From contig JACAFF010000042.1 of NCBI GenBank assembly GCA_013388455.1, forward strand, positions 1-47,718: a DNA stretch of 47,718 bases, read 5' to 3'. Made by a program: the position numbers and the translations under genes. The stretch is from Nitrospirota bacterium. Its GTDB lineage: Bacteria > Nitrospirota > Thermodesulfovibrionia > Thermodesulfovibrionales > SM23-35. Shown here one piece after another: positions 33,470 to 43,298 of this stretch (positions are counted from its first letter, which is position 1; each line of letters begins with the position of its first letter). The notes beneath the pieces are model-generated. The model did no database searches. It saw nothing but the letters and a program-made list of their open reading frames with translations, and was not told the origin of the DNA.

Positions 33470-34830
33470 AATACTTCCTCCTCAAAATCCTGAAAATCTC
33501 TGTCAGTCATGTTCATAAACCTTGTGCAATTAGATACGAAAGCAAGGTTTACCGAACCAGTGGGTCCATTTCTCTGTTTTGCAATAATAATTTCTGCAAT
33601 TCCTTTTCTTGCATCTTTGTTATAGATCTCGTCCCTGTATAAGAACAAAATTACATCTGCATCCTGTTCAATTGCACCCGATTCTCTCAAATCTGCCAAT
33701 ATCGGCTTTGGGGGTCTTCGCTGTTCAACGCTTCTATTAAGCTGACTGACTGCAATGAGTGGCACATTCAATTCTTTTGCAAGTGCCTTTAGAGAGCGGG
33801 ATATGTCTGATATTTCCTGCTCTCGCCTCTCAAAACTACCCTTCCCTCTCATAAGCTGAAGATAGTCTACAATGATGAGTGATAGCCCGTGTTCCATTTT
33901 AAGCCGTCTTGCTTTTGCCCTGAGCTCAAGCACTGTAATACTTGAAGAATCATCAATAAAGATTGGTGCACCTGTTAGGTTACTTGCTGCACTTGTTAAT
34001 TTATGCCAGTCCTCCTTTTTTATAAACCCTTTTCTGATACTGTTCGAATTTACCATTGCTTCTGAACAGAGCATTCTGAATGCAAGCTGCTCTTTTGCCA
34101 TTTCAAGACTGAATATAGCAATCGGTTCTTTTAATTCAAGCCCAACATACTGAGCAATATTAAGAGCAAATGCTGTTTTACCCATTGACGGTCTTCCGCC
34201 TACTATTATCAAATCTCCTCTCTGAAAACCTGTTGTAAGGTCGTCAAGGTCCCTAAATCCTGAAGGAATGCCTGTTACTGTATCTTTTTTATCATAGAGA
34301 TGCTCTATCATTTCAAAGCTTCCTTTTATTACATCCCTTAAGGTAACAAACGATGTCTTGATTCTTTTATCTGATATTTGAAAAATAGTTCTCTCAGCGA
34401 AGTCTACAAGATCCTCTGCGTCTAAATTATCTTCATAAACTTTTCCAGAAATCTCATTTGCTGACCGCAGAAGACCTCGTAACAAAGATTTTTCTCTGAC
34501 AATTTTTGAATGATATTTTATATTTGCAGAAGTTGGCGTCAGATTAATAAGCGATGAAAGATATGATATGTTGCCAACTTCTTCAAGCTCATCCTTTTTC
34601 CGTAGATAATCTGTCAGTGTGATCAGGTCTATAGGCTCACTCTTATCGAAAAGTTCTGTCATTGCATTGAATATTTTCCTGTGGGAATGCTTATAAAAAT
34701 CTTCTGGGTCGAGTATTTCAAGTGCTTTTGGCAATGCATCATTATCAATAAGAATAGCACCAAGTATAGACTGTTCAGCCTCGATATTCTGGGGTGGGAG
34801 TCTGTCCAAATGCAAATTTACATCTTTCAT
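33466..34830 (-). CDS. dnaB: Replicative DNA helicase DnaB
   Basis: A 454-residue hexameric helicase: N-terminal domain (1-150, PPQNIEAEQSILGAILID), then a RecA-like domain with Walker A GGRPSMGKTAFALN (about 203-216), Walker B LIIVDYLQLMRG, and Q-loop SQLNRSVEQRRPPKPILADLRESGAIEQDAD. No intein is present. Upstream is rplI, the well-known rplI-dnaB order; the 127-base gap before it shows no gene. ATG 34830 has no evident ribosome binding site. Overlaps the Memo gene. Confidence 0.97.
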   Translation of the reverse strand: MKDVNLHLDRLPPQNIEAEQSILGAILIDNDALPKALEILDPEDFYKHSHRKIFNAMTELFDKSEPIDLITLTDYLRKKDELEEVGNISYLSSLINLTPTSANIKYHSKIVREKSLLRGLLRSANEISGKVYEDNLDAEDLVDFAERTIFQISDKRIKTSFVTLRDVIKGSFEMIEHLYDKKDTVTGIPSGFRDLDDLTTGFQRGDLIIVGGRPSMGKTAFALNIAQYVGLELKEPIAIFSLEMAKEQLAFRMLCSEAMVNSNSIRKGFIKKEDWHKLTSAASNLTGAPIFIDDSSSITVLELRAKARRLKMEHGLSLIIVDYLQLMRGKGSFERREQEISDISRSLKALAKELNVPLIAVSQLNRSVEQRRPPKPILADLRESGAIEQDADVILFLYRDEIYNKDARKGIAEIIIAKQRNGPTGSVNLAFVSNCTRFMNMTDRDFQDFEEEVF

Positions 34831-34957
34831 ATTCGAGCAGCTTTTTTAAAAGATAACTTATTTTTTATTAATAATGTATTTTTCTTCCTTAAAATTTTTT
34901 GATATAGGAAATTTATCTCCTCAAGAATATTCAAACTACAAATCCATTGCAAACTAT

Positions 34958-35401
34958 TTACTCTGGTAAAACTTCGATATTAAGTTGTGATAATATATCC
35001 GAATGTAATTTTATAGTCACAGTATATTTACCAAGCCTTTTAATTGGCTCTTCAAGAAGAATTTTCTTCTTATCAATTTCAAACCCTTCATTCTTCAGTT
35101 GTTCAGCAATATCCATAGAAGTGACTGAACCAAATAGTTTTCCTTCTTCACCAGACTTTGCCTTAATTATGATAGACATATTTGCTATTTTGTTTGATAG
35201 TTCCTGTGCGGAATTTCTTATTTTTCTGAGTTTCTCCTGTATTACTTTTTTCTCATGTTCCAATGATTTAATATTTTTTTCGTTTGCTTCGACAGCAAGT
35301 CCTCTGGGTATAAGATAATTCCTTGCATATCCATTTGACACATTAACAACTTGACCCATGTCACCTAATTGCTTAACTTCTTCTTTAAGTATGACCTTCA
35401 T
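34958..35401 (-). CDS. rplI: 50S ribosomal protein L9
   Basis: A 147-residue L9 with MKVILKEEVKQLGDMGQVVNVSNGYARNYLIPRGLAV, the diagnostic N-terminal rRNA-binding domain, a long connecting helix and the C-terminal domain (SGEEGKLFGSVTSMDIAEQL). GGAG lies seven bases before ATG 35401. rpsF, ssb and rpsR, its usual neighbours, are not here, so this L9 gene is separated from the S6/S18 operon and has its own promoter. Confidence 0.97.
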   Translation of the reverse strand: MKVILKEEVKQLGDMGQVVNVSNGYARNYLIPRGLAVEANEKNIKSLEHEKKVIQEKLRKIRNSAQELSNKIANMSIIIKAKSGEEGKLFGSVTSMDIAEQLKNEGFEIDKKKILLEEPIKRLGKYTVTIKLHSDILSQLNIEVLPE

Positions 35402-35441
35402 GAAACGTCTCCTTATAAATTCAAAATTTCGTGGATGGTAT

Positions 35442-35450
35442 AGTATAACA
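35442..35450 (-). promoter_or_regulatory. Extended -10 promoter of rplI-dnaB
   Basis: On the minus strand TGTTATACT, which is TG-n-TATACT, an extended -10 that does not need a strong -35. Transcription would begin near 35435, leaving a 35-base leader with the L9 ribosome binding site. Confidence 0.6.
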
Positions 35451-35482
35451 TGTCTCGTCTATTATTTATCAGCAGTCTCACC

Positions 35483-36316
35483 TCATATAAGCTTAAATGG
35501 TACGGGTATAAATGTAATTATTAAAATCATCAGTGAAAGCCATCCAACAAATCTTCTTCTATGGTCTAATGGAATTTCCCAGTATATTACAGGCGGATGT
35601 CTGAGCCCCAGGATAAGCATCAATATAGCCCATAAAGCCCAGCCTTCCCATAATAACAAACCCAGCGCAAACATAGCAAGAACAAGAAGCATTGAAATAT
35701 GTTTGTGTTTCTCACCAAGAAGTGCATATGCTATATGTCCTCCGTCAAGTTGGCCGATAGGTATTAGATTAATAGAAGTGACAAAGAATCCTATCCACCC
35801 TGCAAAGGCAACAGGATGAAGCATAATATCGTAATCGGCGGGGATTATTCCGATTATCAATTTAGCCAAAATTGAAAAAAGCATAGAATCACCGAGACTT
35901 AATCCTCCTTCATATTTTTCCATTGATACAACCTCTGACATATTGAGCCCTATAACTGATACAATAATAGAGACTATAAAACCTGCTATAGGTCCCGAAG
36001 CACCTATGTCTATCAGGGATTTTCTGGAAATAATCGGCGATTTCATTTTTATAAATGCCCCGAATGTTCCTATAATCGTTGGGGCTGGAATAAAATACGG
36101 AAGTGTTGCTTTTACTTTGTGCTTTTTTGATGCAAAATAATGTGATAATTCATGACTGAGAAGAATAGTTATCAGGGCACCTGCAAAAGGAAATCCTTTA
36201 TATAGTTTCCCCGGTTCTTTTGTCAGGTCTACACCCACATGCATCGCACCTACAGTAAGTGTAGTTAAAAGAGTGAGAACAAACAGGAAAAGGTGCAAGA
36301 ATGGGAACTTTTTCAT
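35483..36316 (-). CDS. Site-2-type intramembrane protease (M50 family)
   Basis: A 277-residue polytopic protein with HELSH (His55, Glu56, His59) in a membrane helix and the third zinc ligand in NLIPIGQLDGGH (Asp191), the site-2 protease signature. At least six hydrophobic segments are visible; no PDZ domain, unlike RseP. The architecture resembles the EGY1-type (sll0862) branch. Substrates of such proteases are usually membrane-anchored transcription factors; none is identifiable here. The ATG 36316 has GGAGA about ten bases upstream. It lies between lspA (150 bases upstream on the same strand) and rplI. Confidence 0.9.
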   Translation of the reverse strand: MKKFPFLHLFLFVLTLLTTLTVGAMHVGVDLTKEPGKLYKGFPFAGALITILLSHELSHYFASKKHKVKATLPYFIPAPTIIGTFGAFIKMKSPIISRKSLIDIGASGPIAGFIVSIIVSVIGLNMSEVVSMEKYEGGLSLGDSMLFSILAKLIIGIIPADYDIMLHPVAFAGWIGFFVTSINLIPIGQLDGGHIAYALLGEKHKHISMLLVLAMFALGLLLWEGWALWAILMLILGLRHPPVIYWEIPLDHRRRFVGWLSLMILIITFIPVPFKLI

Positions 36317-36466
36317 CCTTGATAATCTCCTTTCTCATTTTAAATGACATAACATAGAGGGTCCTGATATTCTTAATTATAGTCTAATTTTTGGTTCTTA
36401 TCCAATTTCTTTGCTAAAACAATTAAAGTAAAAAGCATTTTTAAATGGTCTTTTAAATTCGGTAAT

Positions 36467-36910
36467 TTACCTTTTAAAAAGAGAGGTGAGCAAAATAATC
36501 CCGATTCCGATTGTTAGACAAGAGTCAGCTAAGTTGAATGCAGGCCAATGGAAAGTACCTATCGAAAAGTCCATAAAATCTACAACCTTACCATATAAAA
36601 TTCTATCAATCAGGTTGCCTGCAGCTCCACCAAATATAAGAGAAAGGCCTACAAAATTATAAGCATTCTTTTTAAGGAGATAGATTACAAAGATTATGGC
36701 AATAATTGAAATAGTTATAAAGAAATGGGTATTCATGTCTTTTAATATTCCAAAAGCAGCACCTGTATTTCTTACATTAACAATATGAAGGAACGGTAAT
36801 ATCTCTATTGAATCAAAAACATCCACATATCTGATAATAAGATATTTGCTAGCCTGATCCAGAAGAATTACAAGTAAGATTATAAAGATGATGATTGTTG
36901 ATCTTTTCAT
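36467..36910 (-). CDS. lspA: Lipoprotein signal peptidase
   Basis: A 147-residue, four-helix aspartyl protease of the inner membrane that cleaves prolipoproteins after lipidation. Both catalytic Asp are visible: Asp111 in GKVVDFMDF and Asp129 in WPAFNLADSCLTIG; NVRNTGAAFG and GGAAGNLIDRI are the other conserved boxes. Its ATG overlaps the ileS stop (TAATG), so it is translated with ileS, the order known from many bacteria. Confidence 0.96.
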   Translation of the reverse strand: MKRSTIIIFIILLVILLDQASKYLIIRYVDVFDSIEILPFLHIVNVRNTGAAFGILKDMNTHFFITISIIAIIFVIYLLKKNAYNFVGLSLIFGGAAGNLIDRILYGKVVDFMDFSIGTFHWPAFNLADSCLTIGIGIILLTSLFKR

Positions 36911-39729
36911 TATGAAAAGAGAACCTTATAGCATCTTTCACATATATCCGGTTCTTCGCTGAATGAGCCCACAGACTCACTCCAATTCCAGCAACGCTGG
37001 CATTTTTTCCCTGATGCACGTTCAACAAGAATCTCGATACCAGGCATCTCTGCACTTTTGTAAGAATCTTTAAAACTTTGATCAGATATTTCAACTGCTG
37101 AAACAATAAAGAATGTTGGCAGAAAATCTATCTTCTGCATAAGAAGATCTTTATATTTATCTGATAAACTGAGGACAATCTTTGCTTCAAGCGAATTTCC
37201 GATAAAACGTTCTGCCCTTTTTAATTCAAGAGCCTTATTTACTTCATTTCTTAAAATAAACAATTCATCCCACATCTTCTCGAGCTTTTCATCATAGTAT
37301 TTTTCATTAAATTCTGGAAATGATGCAAGAAATACAGATGGCACAATCTCAGGGATATCTTGTTTGTATCCTTTTGTCTTTTTTAGTATGCTCTGCCATA
37401 CCTCTTCTGCAGTAAAAGATAGTATAGGTGCCATTAATCTTGTCATAGTTGAAAGAATATTATAAAGAACCCATTGTGCAGCAAGCCTTTCTGCTGAATC
37501 TGATCTAAATGTATAGAGTCTGTCTTTCAATACATCAAGATAAAAAGAGCTCATATCAATAACACAGAAATTGTAAATATTATGGAATACATCATGGAAA
37601 TTAAATCTTTCATATGCTTCTATAACCTTTCTTGTAAATGTCTGCAATCTGCTAATCGCCCATCTGTCTATTTCAAGCATATTATGGCTGTAATCTTTAC
37701 CGTCATAGTCATTAAGATTGCCAAGGAGAAATCTGCATGTATTACGAATTTTCCTGTATGCTTCAGTAAGTCTGTCGATGATTTCTTTTGAAATCCTGAT
37801 ATCATCTCTATAGTCTTCAGCAGATACCCACAAACGTAAAATCTCAGCACCGTTTGTCTTAATAATTTCCTGAGGGGCAATCACATTCCCAAGAGACTTA
37901 GACATTTTCTTACCTGAACCGTCAACAACAAAACCATGTGTAAGAACAGTTTTGTATGGTGCTTTTCCGCGTGTACCTACTGAAGCTATGAGTGAACTCT
38001 GGAACCATCCTCTATGCTGATCGCTGCCTTCGAGATAAAGGTCTGCTGGCCACGATAACCTTAAATCTTTCTCCATAACAGCAGCATGACTGACGCCTGA
38101 GTCAAACCAGACATCGAGTATGTCTGTCTCTTTCGAAAAAAGAGACCCTCCGCATTTTTTGCATTTATATCCTTCAGGAATTAATTCCGCCGGCTCCTTT
38201 AGAAACCATATTTCAGCACTCTGTGCTTCAACTAAATTAACTATACCTGTAAGAATTTCAGTATCTTTAACAAATTCTCCACAATCTTTGCATTTTAAAA
38301 GAGTAATCGGCACTCCCCAAGACCGTTGCCTTGATAAACACCAATCAGGCCTGTTAGAGATCATTCCATAAATCCTGTCTTTACCCCATCTGGGTATCCA
38401 TGTTATATGCTCTATATTTGAAAGACAATGTTCCCTGAGTTTATTTTTTGTAATAGATAAAAACCACTGTTCTGTTGCTCTGAAAATTACCGGCTTTTTA
38501 CATCGCCAACAATGGGGATATGAGTGTGTAATTTTTTCTTCTTTAAGCAAAGCATTTTTATTCTTCAAAATTTCGATAATATCTGCATTTGCTTTGAAGA
38601 CATGCTTACCTTCCAAAGAAGATATTTTTTCATTACCAGTGAAATCAAATTTACCATAATCATTTACCGGAGCATAAATATCAAGACCATATTGCAAGCC
38701 GATTTCATAGTCATCCTCTCCGTGTCCTGGAGCAATATGAACAATTCCTGTTCCTTCCTCAAGTGATACAAATTGACCCAGAATTATTTTTGACTTTCTT
38801 TGAATAAATGGATGCAGTGTATACATCCCTTCGAAATCCTTTCCGGGAATTTTAGCAATAATATCTCCATTTAACTTGAGTTCTTCTCTGAGTGATTTTA
38901 ATCTGCCCTCGGCAACTATATAAAATTCACTTCCCTGCTCAATCACAAGATACTCAAAATCAGGATGGAATGCGAGTGCAAGGTTTGCAGGTAGTGTCCA
39001 GGGTGTAGTAGTCCAAATGATAACATATATATTTTTCCCTTTTAGTAAAGGAATAATTTCCCCAATACTATCCTGATCAAGTGCAAATTTTACAAAAATT
39101 GAAGGTGATTCTTTTTCATTATATTCTACTTCTGCTTCTGCAAGTGCTGTAACACATGAAGGACACCAGTGAACAGGCTTTTTACCCTTATATACATAAC
39201 CACCATCTACAAATTTGCAGAATTCTCCCACAATCGTTGCCTCATAAGAATTAGACATGGTTAAATAAGGATTTTCCCAATCAGCGAAGACACCGAGACG
39301 TTTGAACTCCTCTTTTTGTATATTTACAAATTTTTCTGCGTATTCTCTACACAGTTTTCTCTTGTCTATAATATCAAGCGTATCTTTTTTTTCACCTAAA
39401 TTCCTGTCAACTTGAAGTTCAATCGGTAAACCATGACAGTCCCATCCAGGAACAAAAGGAGAATAGAAACCCTGCATGGATTTATATTTGACGATAATAT
39501 CTTTTAGTATTTTATTCAGTGCATGACCGATGTGAATATGACCATTTGCATAAGGCGGCCCATCATGAAGAATATAATGACGGTTCCCGATGTTCTTCTG
39601 TTGAAGCTTTTCGTATATCATTTGCTCTTCCCAGAATTTTATGACTTCTGGTTCTTTCTGGGTAAGATTAGCCTTCATAGGAAAATCTGTTTGTGGAAGG
39701 TTAAGTGTATCTTTAAAGTCTTTCTTCAT
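36910..39729 (-). CDS. ileS: Isoleucyl-tRNA synthetase
   Basis: A 939-residue class I synthetase. Seen: the HIGH box in DGPPYANGHIHIGHALNK (about 56-73), the editing (CP1) domain with VIIWTTTPWTLPANLAL, KMSKS in GSGKKMSKSLGN and the C-terminal zinc motif CQRCWNW...CERC (residues ~908-933). The type with a C-terminal zinc finger is the common bacterial form. Starts 12 bases after the EF-G2 gene, with the order fusA2-ileS-lspA on the minus strand. A weak GAG lies upstream of ATG 39729. Confidence 0.98.
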   Translation of the reverse strand: MKKDFKDTLNLPQTDFPMKANLTQKEPEVIKFWEEQMIYEKLQQKNIGNRHYILHDGPPYANGHIHIGHALNKILKDIIVKYKSMQGFYSPFVPGWDCHGLPIELQVDRNLGEKKDTLDIIDKRKLCREYAEKFVNIQKEEFKRLGVFADWENPYLTMSNSYEATIVGEFCKFVDGGYVYKGKKPVHWCPSCVTALAEAEVEYNEKESPSIFVKFALDQDSIGEIIPLLKGKNIYVIIWTTTPWTLPANLALAFHPDFEYLVIEQGSEFYIVAEGRLKSLREELKLNGDIIAKIPGKDFEGMYTLHPFIQRKSKIILGQFVSLEEGTGIVHIAPGHGEDDYEIGLQYGLDIYAPVNDYGKFDFTGNEKISSLEGKHVFKANADIIEILKNKNALLKEEKITHSYPHCWRCKKPVIFRATEQWFLSITKNKLREHCLSNIEHITWIPRWGKDRIYGMISNRPDWCLSRQRSWGVPITLLKCKDCGEFVKDTEILTGIVNLVEAQSAEIWFLKEPAELIPEGYKCKKCGGSLFSKETDILDVWFDSGVSHAAVMEKDLRLSWPADLYLEGSDQHRGWFQSSLIASVGTRGKAPYKTVLTHGFVVDGSGKKMSKSLGNVIAPQEIIKTNGAEILRLWVSAEDYRDDIRISKEIIDRLTEAYRKIRNTCRFLLGNLNDYDGKDYSHNMLEIDRWAISRLQTFTRKVIEAYERFNFHDVFHNIYNFCVIDMSSFYLDVLKDRLYTFRSDSAERLAAQWVLYNILSTMTRLMAPILSFTAEEVWQSILKKTKGYKQDIPEIVPSVFLASFPEFNEKYYDEKLEKMWDELFILRNEVNKALELKRAERFIGNSLEAKIVLSLSDKYKDLLMQKIDFLPTFFIVSAVEISDQSFKDSYKSAEMPGIEILVERASGKKCQRCWNWSESVGSFSEEPDICERCYKVLFS

Positions 39730-39741
39730 ATTTGCTCTAAG

Positions 39742-41844
39742 TTACTTTTCTTCAGCTCTTTCTTTCTTCTGTGCTTCACGTTCAGCAATAATTTTCTGTG
39801 CCAGATGACTTGGCAGTTCCTCGTAATGAGAAAATTCCATTGAATAAAGCCCTCTGCCAGATGTCAAACTATGAATTTGATTTGCGTATACAAGCATCTC
39901 AGACATAGGAACAAGTGCAATAATCTTCTGATTACCACCAGCCTGAGGTTCAACACCCTGAACTTTTCCCCTTTTTGAATTCAGATCGCCAATAACTGCT
40001 CCCAGTGTATCATCTGGTGTGATTACTTCTACTTTCATTATAGGTTCAAGTAGAATTGGCTTGGCATCTAACATTGCTTTCTTCAATGCCATAGACCCTG
40101 CTATCTTGAATGCCATTTCGGATGAATCTACTGAATGATATGATCCATCATATAAAGTTACTCTAATATCAACTATAGGATAGCCTGCAATAACTCCCTC
40201 TCTCATGGTTTCAACTACTCCTTTTTCAACTGCAGGTCTATATTGTTGTGGTATAACACCGCCGACTATCTTATCTACAAACTCATAACCACTCCCTCTC
40301 GGCATAGGTTCTATTTCTATCCAGCAGTCTCCGTACTGTCCTCTACCACCTGATTGTTTTTTATATTTTCCCTGGGCACGAGTAGAGACTTTGATCGTTT
40401 CTCTATAAGGAACTTTGGGGGTCTTCATAATGACTTCAACCCCAAATTTTCTCTTTAAACGTTCAAGTGTAACCTCAAGATGTACCTGTCCCATTCCTGA
40501 AAGAAGCATTTCCTTTGTCTCTTCATCACGCTGAAATCTTAAAGTTGGATCTTCTTCAAGAATCTTGTGAAGTCCACCACTTACCTTCTCTTCATCGCCT
40601 TTGCTTTTTGGTGCAATCGCATATGAAATAATAGGGTCTGAAAACTTTACTTTTTCAAAAACTATTGGATGAGCCTCGTCAGATAGGGTATCCCCAGTAT
40701 ATGTTTCTTTAAGTTTTGCAACAACACCTATCTCCCCTGGTCCCACAATCTGGGCAGGTATTTGCTTTTTCCCCTGAAGATAGTAGACCTGCCCTATCCT
40801 TTCCTTTACACCTGTTGTTGCATTAAGAACATTAGAGTCGGCTTTAAGCACTCCTGAATAAACCCTGAAGATCGATAGCCTTCCCGCAAAAGGGTCTGCT
40901 ATTGTCTTAAAAACATATGCTGATAAAGATTCATCCTTAAGAGGCTTTTTTTCGACGTCTTTTCCATCCTTTATATTCTTTCCCTTTATCGGTGAAATTC
41001 GCGACATTTCTGTTGGAGACGGAAGACAGAGAATAATCGCATCGAGGAGATTAGCAATAGCAATATTATTTATTGCAGAACCACACGTGACAGGAATAAA
41101 TCGTTTTGTAATTGACCCTTCTTTTACTCCTTTAATTATCTCATCATCTGAAAGAGCCCCTCCTTCAAGGTATTTTTCTAATAGCGTATCGTCGGATTCT
41201 GCAATCTTTTCAACAAGTTTTTTTCTATATGCTTCGACATCTGGGATAATATCAGATGGAATATCAATTTCTTCAGGTTTACTATTTTTAAAATTAAAAG
41301 CCTTCATCTTTATCAGGTCAACAATACCTTTAAAGTTTTCTCCGGAACCTAATGGAACCTGAAGCGGTATGGCTTCAGTCTCAAAAGCCTTTTCTATGTC
41401 ACCAACTGCTCTCGAAAAACTGGCATTTTCTTTATCCATTTTATTTATAAAGATCAGTCTCGGAAGTTCATAATCAGAAGCGTATTTCCATATCTTTTGC
41501 GTTTCAGCTTTTACTCCGGAAATAGCACTCACAATTAATACTATTCCATCAACAACACGCAGACAACTCCTCGTGTCTTCTATAAAATTAATAAAGCCAG
41601 GAGTATCAATAAAATTAATGCGGTAGGTATTCCAGTCACAAAATGCAACAGATGAGGAAATGGTTATCTTCCTTGAAATTTCCTCGGGTTCAAAATCTGT
41701 TGTAGTCGTTCCATCCTCAACATGACCGAGTCTATCAATAGCTCCTGCATTAAATAACATAGTTTCTACAAGAGAAGTTTTGCCTGCACCTCCATGAGCT
41801 ACAACAGCAACAGTACGTATTTTTTCTACCTCAAAATTTGCCAT
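39742..41844 (-). CDS. fusA2: Elongation factor G-like protein, type 2 (EF-G2)
   Basis: A 700-residue translation GTPase with the EF-G domain order, but with the divergent P-loop VVAHGGAGKTSLVETML in place of AHIDAGKTT, the mark of the EF-G2 subfamily (Thermus EF-G-2, mycobacterial FusA2). Other G motifs are present: DTPGFINF, NKMDKE and, in the second half, YRETIKVSTRAQGKYKKQSGGRGQYGD. The function of EF-G2 is not settled; a ribosome-dependent GTPase without full translocase function is reported for some. GGGGG lies four bases before ATG 41844. The canonical fusA with rpsL/rpsG/tuf is not in the window. Confidence 0.9.
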   Translation of the reverse strand: MANFEVEKIRTVAVVAHGGAGKTSLVETMLFNAGAIDRLGHVEDGTTTTDFEPEEISRKITISSSVAFCDWNTYRINFIDTPGFINFIEDTRSCLRVVDGIVLIVSAISGVKAETQKIWKYASDYELPRLIFINKMDKENASFSRAVGDIEKAFETEAIPLQVPLGSGENFKGIVDLIKMKAFNFKNSKPEEIDIPSDIIPDVEAYRKKLVEKIAESDDTLLEKYLEGGALSDDEIIKGVKEGSITKRFIPVTCGSAINNIAIANLLDAIILCLPSPTEMSRISPIKGKNIKDGKDVEKKPLKDESLSAYVFKTIADPFAGRLSIFRVYSGVLKADSNVLNATTGVKERIGQVYYLQGKKQIPAQIVGPGEIGVVAKLKETYTGDTLSDEAHPIVFEKVKFSDPIISYAIAPKSKGDEEKVSGGLHKILEEDPTLRFQRDEETKEMLLSGMGQVHLEVTLERLKRKFGVEVIMKTPKVPYRETIKVSTRAQGKYKKQSGGRGQYGDCWIEIEPMPRGSGYEFVDKIVGGVIPQQYRPAVEKGVVETMREGVIAGYPIVDIRVTLYDGSYHSVDSSEMAFKIAGSMALKKAMLDAKPILLEPIMKVEVITPDDTLGAVIGDLNSKRGKVQGVEPQAGGNQKIIALVPMSEMLVYANQIHSLTSGRGLYSMEFSHYEELPSHLAQKIIAEREAQKKERAEEK

Positions 41845-41871
41845 AAAACCCCCTTAATTTTTTAATAAAAT

Positions 41872-42330
41872 TTAAATCCAATCTTTCTCATTCAATACTT
41901 TTTCAATGACAGATTTATTATGTTGTTTTTTCCCTGATGAAATACTCCATATTTTTATAAATAAAAAAGATATTATTAATGCACCAAATCCAAAGAGAGC
42001 GGATAAAGTATCTGAATCAATATTACTGAAGTAACTGCTGAAGATTTCTTTTCCACTAATAGCTCCTATTACAAGGGAAAGAGCTGGAATACCATAAACA
42101 ATAAAAGACTCCTTGAGATAAGTATAAGGCTTAATAACAACTTTTACTCTTTGTCCAACCTGGGCATCAATAGGATTAAATGCCTCAATTTCCATTGATT
42201 GTTCCGCAGGTTTACAAGTTCCTAAACTGCATCCCTCACACATTGTTTTCCTGGGAATTTTCACTGTAGCTGTCTTACCATGAACGCTTTCAATAATACC
42301 AAATTCTTCCATAGATTTGAATTTTACCAT
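41872..42330 (-). CDS. RseC/MucC-type membrane protein (SoxR-reducing-system family)
   Basis: A 152-residue protein with an N-terminal soluble part (GIIESVHGKTATVKIPRKTMCEGCSLGTCKP) carrying the Cys cluster CxxCxxxxC, and two membrane helices (ESFIVYGIPALSLVIGAISG and TLSALFGFGALIISFLFIKIW), the RseC architecture. It may take part in redox or Fe-S handling at the membrane, as proposed for RseC with Rnf. The frame extends 64 codons upstream into panC's promoter and start, so ATG 42330 is chosen; ATG 42312 is possible. It is divergent from panC. Downstream, 27 bases later, comes the EF-G2 gene. Confidence 0.78.
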   Translation of the reverse strand: MVKFKSMEEFGIIESVHGKTATVKIPRKTMCEGCSLGTCKPAEQSMEIEAFNPIDAQVGQRVKVVIKPYTYLKESFIVYGIPALSLVIGAISGKEIFSSYFSNIDSDTLSALFGFGALIISFLFIKIWSISSGKKQHNKSVIEKVLNEKDWI

Positions 42331-42370
42331 ATAAAGTCTTAAAAATTCCTGTTGAACTACACAAACCAAT

Positions 42371-42398
42371 TTGACAAAAATATCTTTATTTTTATAGG
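42371..42398 (+). promoter_or_regulatory. Promoter of panC
   Basis: TTGACA (42371-42376), 16-base spacer, TATAGG (42393-42398). Transcription would start near 42405, leaving a 29-base leader before ATG 42434. Confidence 0.6.
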
Positions 42399-42433
42399 GT
42401 ATATCAAAGACGTCGATTAATGGGAACATAGCT

Positions 42434-43282
42434 ATGGAAGTTATCCGAATACCCAGAATAATGCAGTATACTTCAAAAAACCATCTGCTTAAAGGGAAGA
42501 CAATAGGTTTCGTCCCAACCATGGGCGCACTTCATGAAGGCCATCTAAGTCTTGTTAGAAGGGCAAGACAGGATAATAATATTACGGTGGTTAGCATATT
42601 TGTCAATCCAATACAGTTTGGCCCTTCAGAGGATTATGCAAAATACCCAAGAGATATCGAAGAAGATACCAAAAAACTACAGAAGGAAAACATTGATATA
42701 CTTTTCCTTCCTGATGTCTCTGGAATGTATCCAGAGGATTTCCTCACCTATATTGATGTTGAGAAAATTTCGACAAAACTCTGCGGAGCATTCAGACCCG
42801 GCCATTTCAGAGGTGTTGCAACAGTTGTAATGAAATTATTCAATATAGTAAAACCTACAAGTGCATACTTCGGTCAAAAAGATTTTCAGCAGACGGTCGT
42901 TATAAAGCAGATGGTTAAAGACCTCGATCTTGATATTGATATAATCATATGTCCTACCGTTAGAGAGACTGATGGTCTTGCCATGAGTTCGAGAAATGTA
43001 TACCTCGATACTGAACAAAGAAAAGCAGCAACAATTATTTATAAAACCCTTCTGGAAGCTTCAAACCTTATTAAATCTGGTATAATAGACGGCAGGAAAA
43101 TTCAAAAAATAATGCAGGAAAAAATACTGAAAGAACCTGCTGTAACAAAAATTGATTATATCGGTGTATATGATCCAGTAACGCTTGAAGAAATTTATAA
43201 TATTAAAAAAGATGTATTACTGGCAGCAGCTATACGTATAGGTTCTACAAGGCTTATTGATAATATGATATTAAATTTATAG
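42434..43282 (+). CDS. panC: Pantothenate synthetase
   Basis: A 282-residue enzyme that joins pantoate and beta-alanine using ATP. Seen: VPTMGALHEGHLSLV (HIGH-like, about 27-41), VNPIQFGPSEDY, HFRGVATVVMKLFNIV, AYFGQKDFQQTVVIKQM and GLAMSSRNVYL (KMSKS-equivalent). The length is standard for the family. It has only a weak ribosome binding site (GGGA eight bases before the ATG). The other coenzyme-A genes (panB, panD) are not in the window. It leads a plus-strand run that ends at the UDP-glucuronate decarboxylase. Confidence 0.97.
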   Translation: MEVIRIPRIMQYTSKNHLLKGKTIGFVPTMGALHEGHLSLVRRARQDNNITVVSIFVNPIQFGPSEDYAKYPRDIEEDTKKLQKENIDILFLPDVSGMYPEDFLTYIDVEKISTKLCGAFRPGHFRGVATVVMKLFNIVKPTSAYFGQKDFQQTVVIKQMVKDLDLDIDIIICPTVRETDGLAMSSRNVYLDTEQRKAATIIYKTLLEASNLIKSGIIDGRKIQKIMQEKILKEPAVTKIDYIGVYDPVTLEEIYNIKKDVLLAAAIRIGSTRLIDNMILNL

Positions 43283-43298
43283 AAAAAAGGATAACTTT

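Noticed and set aside
42331-42522. 64-codon N-terminal extension of the RseC-like protein
   Set aside because: It runs through the panC promoter and start codon, and the residues do not fit a signal or membrane helix of the family.
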